Origin: Asterias rubens
Taxonomy: Eukaryota; Echinodermata; Asteroidea; Forcipulatida; Asteriidae
Direction of reading: 5' to 3'
DNA length: 64,000 bases
Assembly: GCF_902459465.1 (NCBI RefSeq)
Contig: NC_047070.1
Coordinates: 13,897,656-13,961,655 of the forward strand
Each line of letters opens with the position of its first letter. Position 1 is the first letter of the stretch. Both the position numbers and the translations under genes were made by a program. A model generated the notes under the pieces. It ran no database searches, was not told where the DNA came from, and saw only the letters and a program-made list of their open reading frames with translations. Below are positions 57,801 through 64,000 of the stretch, one piece after another.

Positions 57801-60800
57801 TGCAGAATTCCAGTTGCCAACTCTGCACAATTCTTTATCTACAAAAAATAATGCATGTCCTTGCAATACTGGGTTTTTTAAAGGCAATGGACACAGTTGG
57901 TAATTTTCAAAGACTAGCCTTCACAGTTGATGTATCTCAACATATGCATAGAATAACAAACCTGTGAAAACTTGAGCTCAATCAGTCATCAAACTTGCAA
58001 GATAATAATTAAAGAAAAAACACCATTGTAACACGAAGTTGTGTGCGTTTAGATGGTTGATTTCGAGACCTCAAGTTCTAAATCTGAGGTCTCGAAATCA
58101 AATTCGTGGAAAATTGCTTCCATCTTGAAAACTATGGCACTTCAGAAGGAGCCGTTTCTCACAATGTTTTATACTATCAACCTCTCCTCATTACTTATTA
58201 CCAATTAAGGTTTTATTCTAATAATTATTTTGAGTAATTACCAATAGTGTCCACTGCCTTTAAATACATAGTTATCAAAAAGATACAATTTGGGGGATTT
58301 ACTCAAAGTGAAGTTAATTTTTTGAGATTTTGGCCAGCTAAGACCAAGCTGCTATTCCTTGAAGTTACAAGATTATGGACAAGATTTTATAAATTGGTTC
58401 AAGAGAGAATATCAAGCCCCAAGTAATTTATTTCAGTCCCAAAAATATTTCTGTCAGATGTGTATGCTTTAGTTTTCTTTTTAACTTACCCCCTTATTAA
58501 ATGTACAATAACCCATGATTTTAATGAAAGTGTGCAATAACATATTTGAGAACTCAAAGAACTAATCAATTTATTGTTTTAATACGTCTTCATTAACAGG
58601 ATGGTATATAACTTTCTCCCATTACATTCTGATCATTTGTACATTTTATTATTCTGATCATTTGTACATTTTTATTTTAGATGTGATAACAATGTTCTAT
58701 TTTCAGGAAGCTTTAATTTTAACCTAGATTCATAAATACCCCAGACAGTTTCTCTACCCCTATTGGTGGAGAGCGCGTCACGTGGGGGTGTTTAAACGGT
58801 TGATAATAATATTAACAACCATAACATGATAATAATATAATTTCAAACCTCAAATTTTCAATTGTCAAAGTGTCTATAATTGTATTTTATAAACGTTTTT
58901 TAACAATCGGGCATTTATGAATGGGAATAAAAGAGTAGTGACTCGTTCTTAAACATCCGTTTAAAACCTTGCAGGGTAGTTGCCATGCGATAAACGCCCT
59001 CGCCTTTTCACACGACAAGGACCCTGCCGGTTTTAAATGGCCGTTTAAGAACTCGTCGCTACCCTTTTATTCCCTTATTAAATTGATGATTTGTGAATGG
59101 TTGGAGTATTTGTCATTCACAATATTCTGAAGTTTAAAAGTGGCTTGAGTTCTTCCGAGTCACAAGCAGTCTTCTGAGATGTTTATTCCACGTCATGACT
59201 TGCTGTCACTTGCCAATTAAGAAGGAATGTTATATTCCTAAAAATTGATTAACTTCAATGGTTAACCATCTGTGTGTAATTGTGTCTTTCTTTTGCAGAT
59301 AGTTTTGCCAACTGATTATTTCGATCAAGTGGCTCTATTAGTCTTGCCAAATTTTATAATTGATTGGGTTTTTTTGTCGACCTGTTTTGTTGGTTGACTT
59401 CAATGTTAATCCTTTATCTCTTGCAGCTTTACCTAAAAACCCACTCACTTGGATGTTGCATACATAGTTGTTTTAAAGGGAAGGTACACGTTTGGTAATT
59501 ACTCAAAACAAATATTAACTTAAAAAGTGACTTGGTAAGGAGCATTGGAGAGCTGTTGATAGTATAAACCATTGTGGGGACGACTCCTTCTGAAGTAACG
59601 TAGTTTTTGAAAAAGAGGTACTGTGTAATTTCTCACTAAAATATTAAAAGACTTCTAGCTAGAAGTCTTTTATTCCTATCTGAAAGCACACAAATTCGTC
59701 CAACAAGGGTGTTTATTCTTTCATCATTTTCTCGCAACTCTGATGACCAATTGAGCCCAAATTTTCACAGACTTGTTATTTTATGCATATGAACGGATAC
59801 ACCAAGTGAGAACACTGGTCTTGGACAATTACCGAATGTGTACAGTGCCTTTAATACTAATTTCAGCAACATGTGGTGCCTTTGAAATGTCATTTCTTAG
59901 TGGTTCTAGCTAGGTGATTATATTGCCATGGTGCCCATTTTCATTATTTATGTGCCCTTTACCAAGATGAAAAACCTTGGTGCCCTTGCCCTTCTGGCCT
60001 GCTAAATAATTACAAAAAGTTGATAATTAATCTTCGTTTTTTTTACAGGAGTTTTTATATAAAAATCAATAATGTTGAATTTGTATATGTTTGATTTAAA
60101 GTCATTACAGAATGTTGTTCAACTTACATTTTCTTTGTAGATTGTCGAGCAGGTTTAATTATTTATAAACCATTTCCTGCTAATATTGAACTTAAATTTT
60201 TTTTTTTTTTTTAACGGATGTTGCTTTAATGAATGAAATCTATTTCTTTGTTATCCCACAGTTCATTATTGATGCTTAAAACTAATTCATTGCTATTTAA
60301 TTAATGTGTATTTTGATACCGTGGCAATCAAGTCACATGTTTATGAACATGTGTAAATAGAAGTTTGTTAATCTTTTTTTTTTTTACAATATCATTTAAA
60401 AAAAAAATAATAATATTTCGAAATTTATGTAATGTGGATAAAAAAGTTCCACTGAAACTTCCTTGAACTTGTCTAACCCACTGATGTTTTGACTAAACCA
60501 CATTTATATTTTATCCAAACACATTTAAGTGCTTTGCCACCCACACAGTCCTTCGAGTGGAAAGCTCTAGCCAGGTGCATTATGGGAGAGAGAATGATTG
60601 CAATGCATTGTGGGCGTTTAAGGCTCCCTCGGGTTATCGTCCAATGCTTCACATTTGATGCTTAAAGCCGGTACTGACTCTTCTTTCTTGTATTATGAGA
60701 GTGCTAATGGTTAGATTGTAAGATTGCAAGATTCTGGAAGATCCTGAAGGCCCGGTCACATAGGCCACGATAACGAGAGTGTTCAAAATGCACGCCCTTG

Positions 60801-63800
60801 ACTGGTTGAATGAGTGTGGGCGTATTCTGCGTGGAGCAATTCAGCCAATAGAATGCGTTCTCTTTGCATTGTTATCATCGTTTCGTTATCGCTGCAGTGT
60901 GACTCGGCCTTTAGAGTGTAGCTCCTTTTGTATGAGGGCTTGGAGCTTGCTCTATAAATAAACCAAGACTCGATACCAAACTATACAACTGTAACTGGAA
61001 TTATATGCTACAATGTAGATGTCATTTTGGACTGAATTCATCAAAATCAAACACGGATTCAAGAAAGAATAGATTTCATGGAGTCCTTTATTTTCCACAA
61101 CATCTTCATGATATGCTAGATGTCATTTTGGACTGAGTTCATCAAAATATGACATGGATTGAAGAAAGTATGGAAGGATAGATTTCATGGAGTCCTTTCA
61201 TAGAGGAAATGTTGAACAATGATTTTCCTCATAAAAACCTCCAGGAAAATAAACAGAGAAAAACCAAAGCAAAAGGATCATTCCAGAGTCTTGTGTTTTC
61301 AGCAACTACAAGATTAGTCTGGTTTCCATAGTGATGGTTACCAAGGTAACCACATCGATGTCTTCAAGTGAGTGACACAAATAGATAAGGAATGTGATTC
61401 TTCTGTAATAACCAAGCATTTGGTTTAGGTTCAAACCAAAACTAAATCAAATATACATGTTCAATAAATACTGTAATAGATTGTGCAAGTCTCGCGGGTA
61501 TGTCAACTTTCGCGCCGTTGTGGTCCCAACCATTGTTTCGTTTATTACCATGAAAATTATAATTTGTGCGTTGTTGTTAATTGTTTAAACGTTACAAAAG
61601 TAAAATCAATTCAGCAATATGACCGGGAAAAAACCTGAGAATATAGTGCAGGTCATATAGCGCAGGTCATATTTTTCTAGATACAGTGCTTTATTCGATT
61701 TTTATTCGTTTATTTATTTATTCGGTTACTTGCAAAAAGTTAGGAAAATTCCACCTCGATCTCAAAACTTCTGTAAACACTTGCGTTGGTCTCACAGGAT
61801 GCAAAATTGGTCGTCAAGGCGTTGGCGTCCTCTTAAAACTGTATCTCGTGTTATAAACAAGCTTTCAGTAGTTGCACATTAAATATGCAGAGATTTACAA
61901 AAGAGGGTTGTACAAAGTTAAGAACAGGTAAACATCCTTGTCCAAGAGTTTTAATTATGCTTAAAAAAAAAAGGAACAAAGAGTTTGTGTATTTTAAATA
62001 AAAGCTAACATCATAGATCAAATTTAAAACAAACGTTCATTTTCAGAAAAAAGATATGTTCTTCAATTTCAATTGGTGTGTTTTCTCTATTTGATTCAGG
62101 CGAGACTTGCGCAGTCTATTATAAGAAAATATAACAATTTGGCCGAAAATTTTTAGGGTTGAAGAATTAAACAATATTTCTTAACATTGGAACAAGCTAT
62201 TAACTTTAAATACTGTGAGTGAAAAATGTTCATGAGAGGGGAATTGAAATGAATGACTGAATAATAGTTGTGTCCTATTTCTGTTGACAGTATTTCCTCC
62301 TTAAAATTATTTATTTTTCTAGTTTCTTCTTTCAATAACTATTGCTCAAATTGCATTCCTGAATTTGTGACGGCTTCTATGGAGTAAGATAGAAAGATGA
62401 TGACATACTGTAAAATGTGCATTGTTTCTTTTATTTAGATTTTTGTTTGAAAAATAGACTGGATTGAATACTTGTACAAGCCTTGTTTGATTTTGTGATT
62501 GGTTGATATAAAGCATCATACTTGTACTTCAGTATAGATTATTACTGATCTTATTAAAGGCAGTGGACACTATTGGTAATTACACAAAATAATTTTTAGC
62601 ATAAAAAACTTACTTGGTAACGAGTAATGGAGAGCTGTTGATATTATAAAACATTGTGAGAAATGGCTTCCTCTGAAGTAACATAGTTTTTGAGAAAGAG
62701 GTAATTTTTCATGAATTTGATTTCGAGACTTAGGAACTTTGTGTGACAAGGGTGTTTTCTCTTTCATTATTAGCTCACAACTTCGATGACTAATTGAGCT
62801 CAAATTTTCACAGGTTTTTTATTTTATGCATATGTTGAGATACAGTGAGAAGACTGTCTTTGACGTTTACGAATAGTGTCCAGTGTCTTCAATTGACATA
62901 TAAATCAAGACACTAGACTTTGTGCCTCTATTAAAGAAAAAATCCTGTCATTTTGGTGATTAAAGTTTGTAAAGCCCAAAATACTATTACATTTAAGATT
63001 GACATTTTACAACATGACCTTACTGAATCTGAATAATTATTGAGTATTGATTAACTTTGTCCCTGTTTTCTTTTCCTTTGTGGTGTTGTTTGTTGTTTTC
63101 TCAGCTTAAGACTGACTTCTTTGCATTACTGGATGAACTGAAGAATCTTGACAGTAAGTCTCGCTGGTCAAAGGTCAAGGATAGTATTCATCATGACTCT
63201 CGCTATAAAGCCGTACATCATAGCTCACAGCGCGAGGAACTCTTTAAGGAGTACATCAACAAGAAGGGGGATGTAAGTAAAACACTCTTCCTTTCTTGTA
63301 GAGATAACAAAAATAGTTCTGTTCCATTGATCAAATTGATACACCCTGATAGCATTTCTTACATTGTGAAGCAACAATGGTAACTTCAAGACAATGTAGC
63401 AAGACAGTTTTCTAAAGAACAAACTCTACCTAGCAAGTATACACACACATGGTGTTACCACAAACCATATATATAACGCCGTCGCTGCCTATGAGTCATG
63501 ACTGACCGTTTTGACCCTGGTTATGATGGAGTTCCACTTGCACCGTTTAATGATAAGCATGTGGGTTCTTTGATTCCGTCTGTCCAACAAAGTTTTTGAC
63601 GGCCCCGTGAGCGACTACCTTCCACCATCCTTGCACAATGTTTTTCTCAAGGTTGTCCCCCTCTCCTCTGATAATATGACCAGAATATTGAAGCTTATTT
63701 TTGTCAATCTTTGCGGACAAGGTGGGTCTATCTTCTCCTACCATGATCCGAACAAATGCATTGGTTTTGTGTTCTTTCCATGATATTCTCAGCATTCTCC

Positions 63801-64000
63801 TCCAGCACTACATATCTCAAAATCGTTGATCCTGTTCCTGTTCCCACAGCCCACATTTCAGACCCATAGGTGGCTATTGGGGAGACGAGAGCGTAATGTT
63901 AGATGTATATATAAATCCAAATTATACGTCAAATCAATTGTCATTTCTTTCTTCCTTAAAACATGTCTCAGGTTGTGAATGTAGATGCAGAGAGACAGAA
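42754..64000 (+). CDS. TCERG1: Transcription elongation regulator 1 (CA150), 5' part
   Basis: Fourteen coding exons, the last cut by the right edge: 42754-42887, 43601-43823, 45143-45316, 46690-46981, 47801-48079, 49349-49585, 49708-49844, 51610-51704, 54009-54172, 54802-55013, 55599-55807, 56345-56495, 63105-63272 and 63972 onward. All junctions are GT-AG and in phase, giving about 834 residues in the window. Order: acidic start, Arg/Pro/Gly-rich region (exon 2), WW1 (exons 3-4), Ala-rich segment, Pro/Met-rich segment, WW2 (exon 6), acidic/Lys-rich linker, WW3 (exons 8-9), Lys-rich nuclear-localisation-like tract (exon 10), FF1-FF3 (exons 10-14). In other animals the WW domains bind proline-rich splicing factors and the FF domains bind the phosphorylated RNA polymerase II tail. 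Human TCERG1 has six FF domains, so FF4-6 should follow outside. Confidence 0.95.
43601..43823 (+). CDS. TCERG1: TCERG1 exon 2: Arg/Gly/Pro-rich region
   Basis: Acceptor TTCTCTTTCAG, donor GTGAGT, phase 2 in and 0 out. Encodes [20 protein letters not shown], then an MRGGGHGN and [15 protein letters not shown] composition typical of the protein's N-terminus. Confidence 0.9.
43965..44660 (-). mobile_element. tRNA-derived SINE with a nested family 4 element (intron 2)
   Basis: The tRNA-like head is at 44570-44660 (complement of gggatttgaacccc and tcggccacgacac). The body runs left and the tail ends at about 43965 in the tttatatagcg block. The body is interrupted at TTAA by the element at 44037-44400. 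Confidence 0.75.
44037..44400 (+). mobile_element. Family 4 foldback (TTAA)
   Basis: TTAAAGGATTTGGGTACTTT at left, aaagtacatagactctttaa at right. Long arms with tccatagatttacattaaac and its complement. Confidence 0.85.
44786..45065 (+). mobile_element. Hammerhead-bearing repeat, degenerate copy (intron 2)
   Basis: Collinear with 20990-21305. The core CTGACGA, loop AGCAAG and GAAA are kept (44791-44820), but stem I and part of stem II no longer pair well. It ends 78 bp before exon 3. Confidence 0.6.
45143..45316 (+). CDS. TCERG1: TCERG1 exon 3: Pro-rich segment and WW1 start
   Basis: 58 codons. [17 protein letters not shown] is followed by [12 protein letters not shown], the first Trp and strand of WW1. 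Donor GTTAGA. Confidence 0.92.
45349..45735. mobile_element. Family 8 foldback fused to a truncated family 2 MITE (intron 3)
   Basis: 45349-45468 has taagggaataaaagggtagc and the gccgtgtgataaaggcc hairpin. From about 45466 it continues directly as a minus-oriented family 2 element ending at TTAA (45735). The left end of family 2 and right end of family 8 are missing. Confidence 0.7.
45738..45802 (-). pseudogene. tRNA-Asn-like relic
   Basis: The minus strand has tagctcagtttatagag (A-box-like), GTT in the anticodon position and ggttcaagtcc (B-box). Stems are imperfect, so it is a tRNA relic or a SINE head. Confidence 0.45.
45936..46492. mobile_element. Family 11 foldback (intron 3)
   Basis: Left end accttaaagtcacatggaaa, right end ttccaggtgactttaaggt. 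Inner arms gtgacgtcaatcgaggcaga and tctgcctccattgacgtcag surround gtacatgtacg repeats. Confidence 0.75.
46690..46981 (+). CDS. TCERG1: TCERG1 exon 4: WW1 end and Ala-rich tract
   Basis: [16 protein letters not shown] completes WW1 (second Trp, conserved Pro), then [16 protein letters not shown] and an Ala/Thr/Ser-rich run. In human the matching place holds Gln-Ala repeats. Confidence 0.92.
46982..47800. other. TCERG1 intron 4
   Basis: A degraded TTAGGAC-type MITE fragment lies near 47630-47706 (ttttgtgaaatcaacccc). The rest is unrecognised. Confidence 0.4.
47801..48079 (+). CDS. TCERG1: TCERG1 exon 5: Thr- then Pro/Met-rich segment
   Basis: Acceptor ACCGCTACAG, phase 1 in and out. A short poly-Gln run, then [13 protein letters not shown] and [15 protein letters not shown]. 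Confidence 0.9.
48327..48656. mobile_element. Foldback element with GTGTGCCCGGCAAAAGG arms (intron 5)
   Basis: Left cgtcgtgtgcccggcaaaag and right cttttgccgggcacacgacg are perfect inverted ends. A second internal copy of the arm follows each end. No coding capacity. Confidence 0.85.
48657..49348. other. TCERG1 intron 5, distal part
   Basis: Contains a short inverted repeat around cacttcatacccaagtgact (49180-49260). Nothing else recognised. Confidence 0.35.
49349..49585 (+). CDS. TCERG1: TCERG1 exon 6: WW2
   Basis: [20 protein letters not shown] then [11 protein letters not shown] is a full WW domain with both Trp and the terminal Pro. A Glu/Lys-rich tail begins. Confidence 0.94.
49708..49844 (+). 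CDS. TCERG1: TCERG1 exon 7: acidic linker
   Basis: Glu/Lys/Asp-rich, [20 protein letters not shown], no fold expected. Ends phase 0 at GTGATT. Confidence 0.85.
50333..50700 (+). mobile_element. Family 1 foldback MITE (copy 3, intron 7)
   Basis: TTAAAGCCATTGGACCCTTT at left and a tcaatggctttaa end at right. Its right TTAA is shared with the next element. Confidence 0.8.
50696..51074. mobile_element. Family 3 foldback (copy 2, intron 7)
   Basis: TTAAAGGAACACGTTGCCTT at left, aaggcaacgtgttcctataa at right, with centre gactcccataaatgaccgac. It abuts family 1 at one TTAA. Confidence 0.85.
51146..51563 (+). mobile_element. Family 4 foldback (intron 7)
   Basis: Left gattcgggtactttttcaaa, right gaaaaagtacaaaacccttt. 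It contains an extra inner hairpin, gcatgtgaaatcccattaac. Ends 46 bp before exon 8. Confidence 0.8.
51610..51704 (+). CDS. TCERG1: TCERG1 exon 8: approach to WW3
   Basis: Starts [15 protein letters not shown] and ends [13 protein letters not shown] with the Trp codon split. The acceptor TCATTGAAG is weak; an upstream TTGTTAG (51539) would need another phase. Donor GTAAGT is consensus. Confidence 0.85.
51809..51972 (+). mobile_element. Short family 2-like MITE (intron 8)
   Basis: TTAAAGGGAGTGTACACGTT at left and the inverted acgtgtaccttccctttaa at right; 164 bp. A longer relative is at 59473-59854. Confidence 0.8.
52055..53385. repeat. 78-bp satellite, about 17 units (intron 8)
   Basis: Units begin taagggtttaatccaatcac and contain gtctcagccctcttaggttc and tacacctgggttaagagaag. 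Units are highly similar (mainly A/G and one cagtt variant). The array passes at 53385 without a break into a SINE body. Confidence 0.95.
53386..53505 (-). mobile_element. SINE remainder flanking the satellite
   Basis: Minus-strand SINE body and head: ggtgccttgatcaaggacac, gtgtcatgaccgg and cttggccatgactc. It matches the SINE at 43965-44660 in order. Confidence 0.7.
53540..53925 (+). mobile_element. Family 2 MITE (intron 8)
   Basis: TTAAAGACACTGGACACTGT at left, tgtccactgcctta at right (last bases changed). Ends 83 bp before exon 9. Confidence 0.85.
54009..54172 (+). CDS. TCERG1: TCERG1 exon 9: WW3
   Basis: [20 protein letters not shown] then [20 protein letters not shown]. Conserved with the human WW3 and its C-terminal extension. 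Confidence 0.94.
54384..54764 (-). mobile_element. Family 2 MITE (intron 9)
   Basis: TTAAAGGCAGTGGACACTTG at left; the right end is worn (ggtatcctgtgtctag). Ends about 37 bp before exon 10. Confidence 0.75.
54802..55013 (+). CDS. TCERG1: TCERG1 exon 10: Lys-rich tract and FF1 start
   Basis: [18 protein letters not shown] looks like a nuclear localisation signal. [16 protein letters not shown] and [12 protein letters not shown] start FF1. The segment joining WW3 to this tract is roughly 35 residues shorter than in human. Confidence 0.93.
54990..55560 (+). repeat. About 81-bp tandem array copying exon 10's end and donor
   Basis: Seven units, each starting gacatgttgctggagaaagg, followed by ggttagtaac and tagattagctactctttg. 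The first unit is the real exon 10 end and donor; the other six (near 55074, 55156, 55236, 55318, 55400 and 55487) lie in intron 10. Confidence 0.92.
55599..55807 (+). CDS. TCERG1: TCERG1 exon 11: FF1 and FF2 start
   Basis: [20 protein letters not shown] then [20 protein letters not shown] (FF1), then [15 protein letters not shown] opening FF2. Donor GTATGT. Confidence 0.95.
55840..56250 (+). mobile_element. Near full-length tRNA-derived SINE (intron 11)
   Basis: Head ccgagcggttaagacc and gggttcaaatcccc; body tgtccttaagcaaatcactt, cctttggatgggacgtaaag and gtgtaacgcatgtaaaagaa; end tcaagtgctatataagac with (ATT)-like tail. About 410 bp. Confidence 0.88.
56345..56495 (+). CDS. TCERG1: TCERG1 exon 12: FF2
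   Basis: [20 protein letters not shown] then [18 protein letters not shown], ending at GTAATT. Confidence 0.95.
56620..57010. other. Possible dispersed repeat (intron 12)
   Basis: tacatttgtagagcgtctaa and tgagttttcaacagggactt have the look of an invertebrate LINE 3' UTR. No second copy is seen here. Confidence 0.3.
57295..57400 (+). mobile_element. SINE head (intron 12)
   Basis: gagcggttaagagcaccgga and ggttcgagtcccggtcgtgg. The standard SINE body does not follow. Confidence 0.65.
57878..58263 (+). mobile_element. Family 2 MITE (intron 12)
   Basis: TTAAAGGCAATGGACACAGT at left, gtgtccactgcctttaa at right; central ctcaagttctaaatctgag hairpin. Confidence 0.85.
58745..59080. mobile_element. 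Family 8 foldback (intron 12)
   Basis: Contains ggtggagagcgcgtcacgtg (58765 region), gggaataaaagagtagtgac and the inverted gctacccttttattccc. Confidence 0.7.
59473..59854 (-). mobile_element. Family 2-like MITE with ACACGTTTGG ends (intron 12)
   Basis: TTAAAGGGAAGGTACACGTT at left, aatgtgtacagtgcctttaa at right; full-length relative of 51809-51972. Centre hairpin aagacttctagctagaagtc. Confidence 0.8.
59855..60750. other. Intron 12, AT-rich, nothing recognised
   Basis: Several T and A runs. No supported element. Confidence 0.35.
60751..60920. mobile_element. Family 10 foldback (intron 12)
   Basis: Left cccggtcacataggccacga, right gctgcagtgtgactcggcct; shares aatgcacgcccttgac-type and gaatgcgttctctttgc blocks with 37395-37577. 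Confidence 0.7.
61017..61203. repeat. Tandem duplication of about 100 bp (intron 12)
   Basis: gatgtcattttggactga and gatttcatggagtccttt each occur twice, about 100 bp apart, with small indels. Confidence 0.85.
61204..62553. other. Intron 12, nothing recognised
   Basis: AT-rich sequence without supported repeats or exons. Confidence 0.35.
62554..62891 (-). mobile_element. Family 2 MITE (intron 12)
   Basis: TTAAAGGCAGTGGACACTAT at left, gtgtccagtgtcttcaa at right; the central hairpin is partly deleted. Confidence 0.8.
63105..63272 (+). CDS. TCERG1: TCERG1 exon 13: FF3
   Basis: [20 protein letters not shown] then [17 protein letters not shown] and [14 protein letters not shown], donor GTAAGT. 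Intron 12 before it is 6.6 kb, the longest here. Confidence 0.95.
63377..63475 (+). mobile_element. Tail fragment of the hammerhead-bearing repeat (intron 13)
   Basis: aacaaactctacctagcaag and acacacatggtgttaccaca match the end of the repeats at 21305 and 45065. Confidence 0.65.
63556..63905 (-). mobile_element. Degenerate non-LTR retrotransposon fragment (intron 13)
   Basis: Minus strand reads [11 protein letters not shown], then after a frameshift [19 protein letters not shown] and [20 protein letters not shown]. These are the C-terminal motifs of endonuclease-reverse transcriptase LINEs (YGSETW, RMLRISW, LxxxGHIxR). It is a broken relic of another clade than the CR1-like copy. Confidence 0.75.
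63972..64000 (+). CDS. TCERG1: TCERG1 exon 14, cut by window edge
   Basis: Acceptor [21 protein letters not shown] in phase 0 would align with the charged helix after FF3 in human. Only 29 nt are visible. Confidence 0.6.

Noticed and set aside
63547-63795. 82-codon minus-strand gene in TCERG1 intron 13
   Set aside because: It is a frameshifted LINE reverse transcriptase relic.

Overview
This window is eukaryotic nuclear DNA. It is AT-rich, its genes are split by GT-AG introns, and it is crowded with short foldback transposons, SINEs and LINE remnants. The gene content fits a marine invertebrate deuterostome, most likely an echinoderm such as a sea star: a TCERG1 orthologue, tandem histamine N-methyltransferase-like genes, and PAN-mucin-fibrinogen secreted proteins. 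The organism is an inference; no rRNA or mitochondrial marker is present. All exon models were built by eye from reading frame, splice sites, phase and recalled family features.

Left part (1-20.4 kb, minus strand): two tandem paralogues encode secreted proteins with a signal peptide, one PAN/apple-like domain, a Thr/Pro-rich mucin-like stretch and a fibrinogen-related domain (FReD). The right-hand copy (13532-20401) is complete: six exons, about 432 residues. The left-hand copy (233-6522) shows the PAN exon and a mucin exon made of 28 repeats of 15 bp; its FReD should lie beyond the left edge. Both copies have the same exon phases.

Middle part (23.4-40 kb): a histamine N-methyltransferase-like cluster. 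Two complete minus-strand genes (23403-26549 and 31518-34508; 291 and 290 residues) share a three-coding-exon structure and a conserved upstream 5' exon donor. The promoter/5'-exon block of the second gene (35640-36894) is duplicated at 38033-39284. Beyond it is an isolated, intact terminal exon on the plus strand (39674-40014). A GC-rich insert upstream of that exon could splice onto it in frame.

Right part (42.75-64 kb, plus strand): TCERG1 (CA150), a nuclear transcription-elongation and splicing co-regulator. Fourteen coding exons are visible, covering a proline-rich N-terminus, three WW domains and FF domains 1 to 3. The gene continues past the right edge.

Between and inside the genes are several families of TTAA-flanked foldback elements, tRNA-headed SINEs whose tail resembles a CR1/L2-like LINE in the same window, hammerhead-ribozyme-like repeats, and satellites. 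Two satellites have a readable origin: a 78-bp array that grew from the body of a SINE (52055-53385), and an approximately 81-bp array that copies the 3' end and splice donor of TCERG1 exon 10 (54990-55560).
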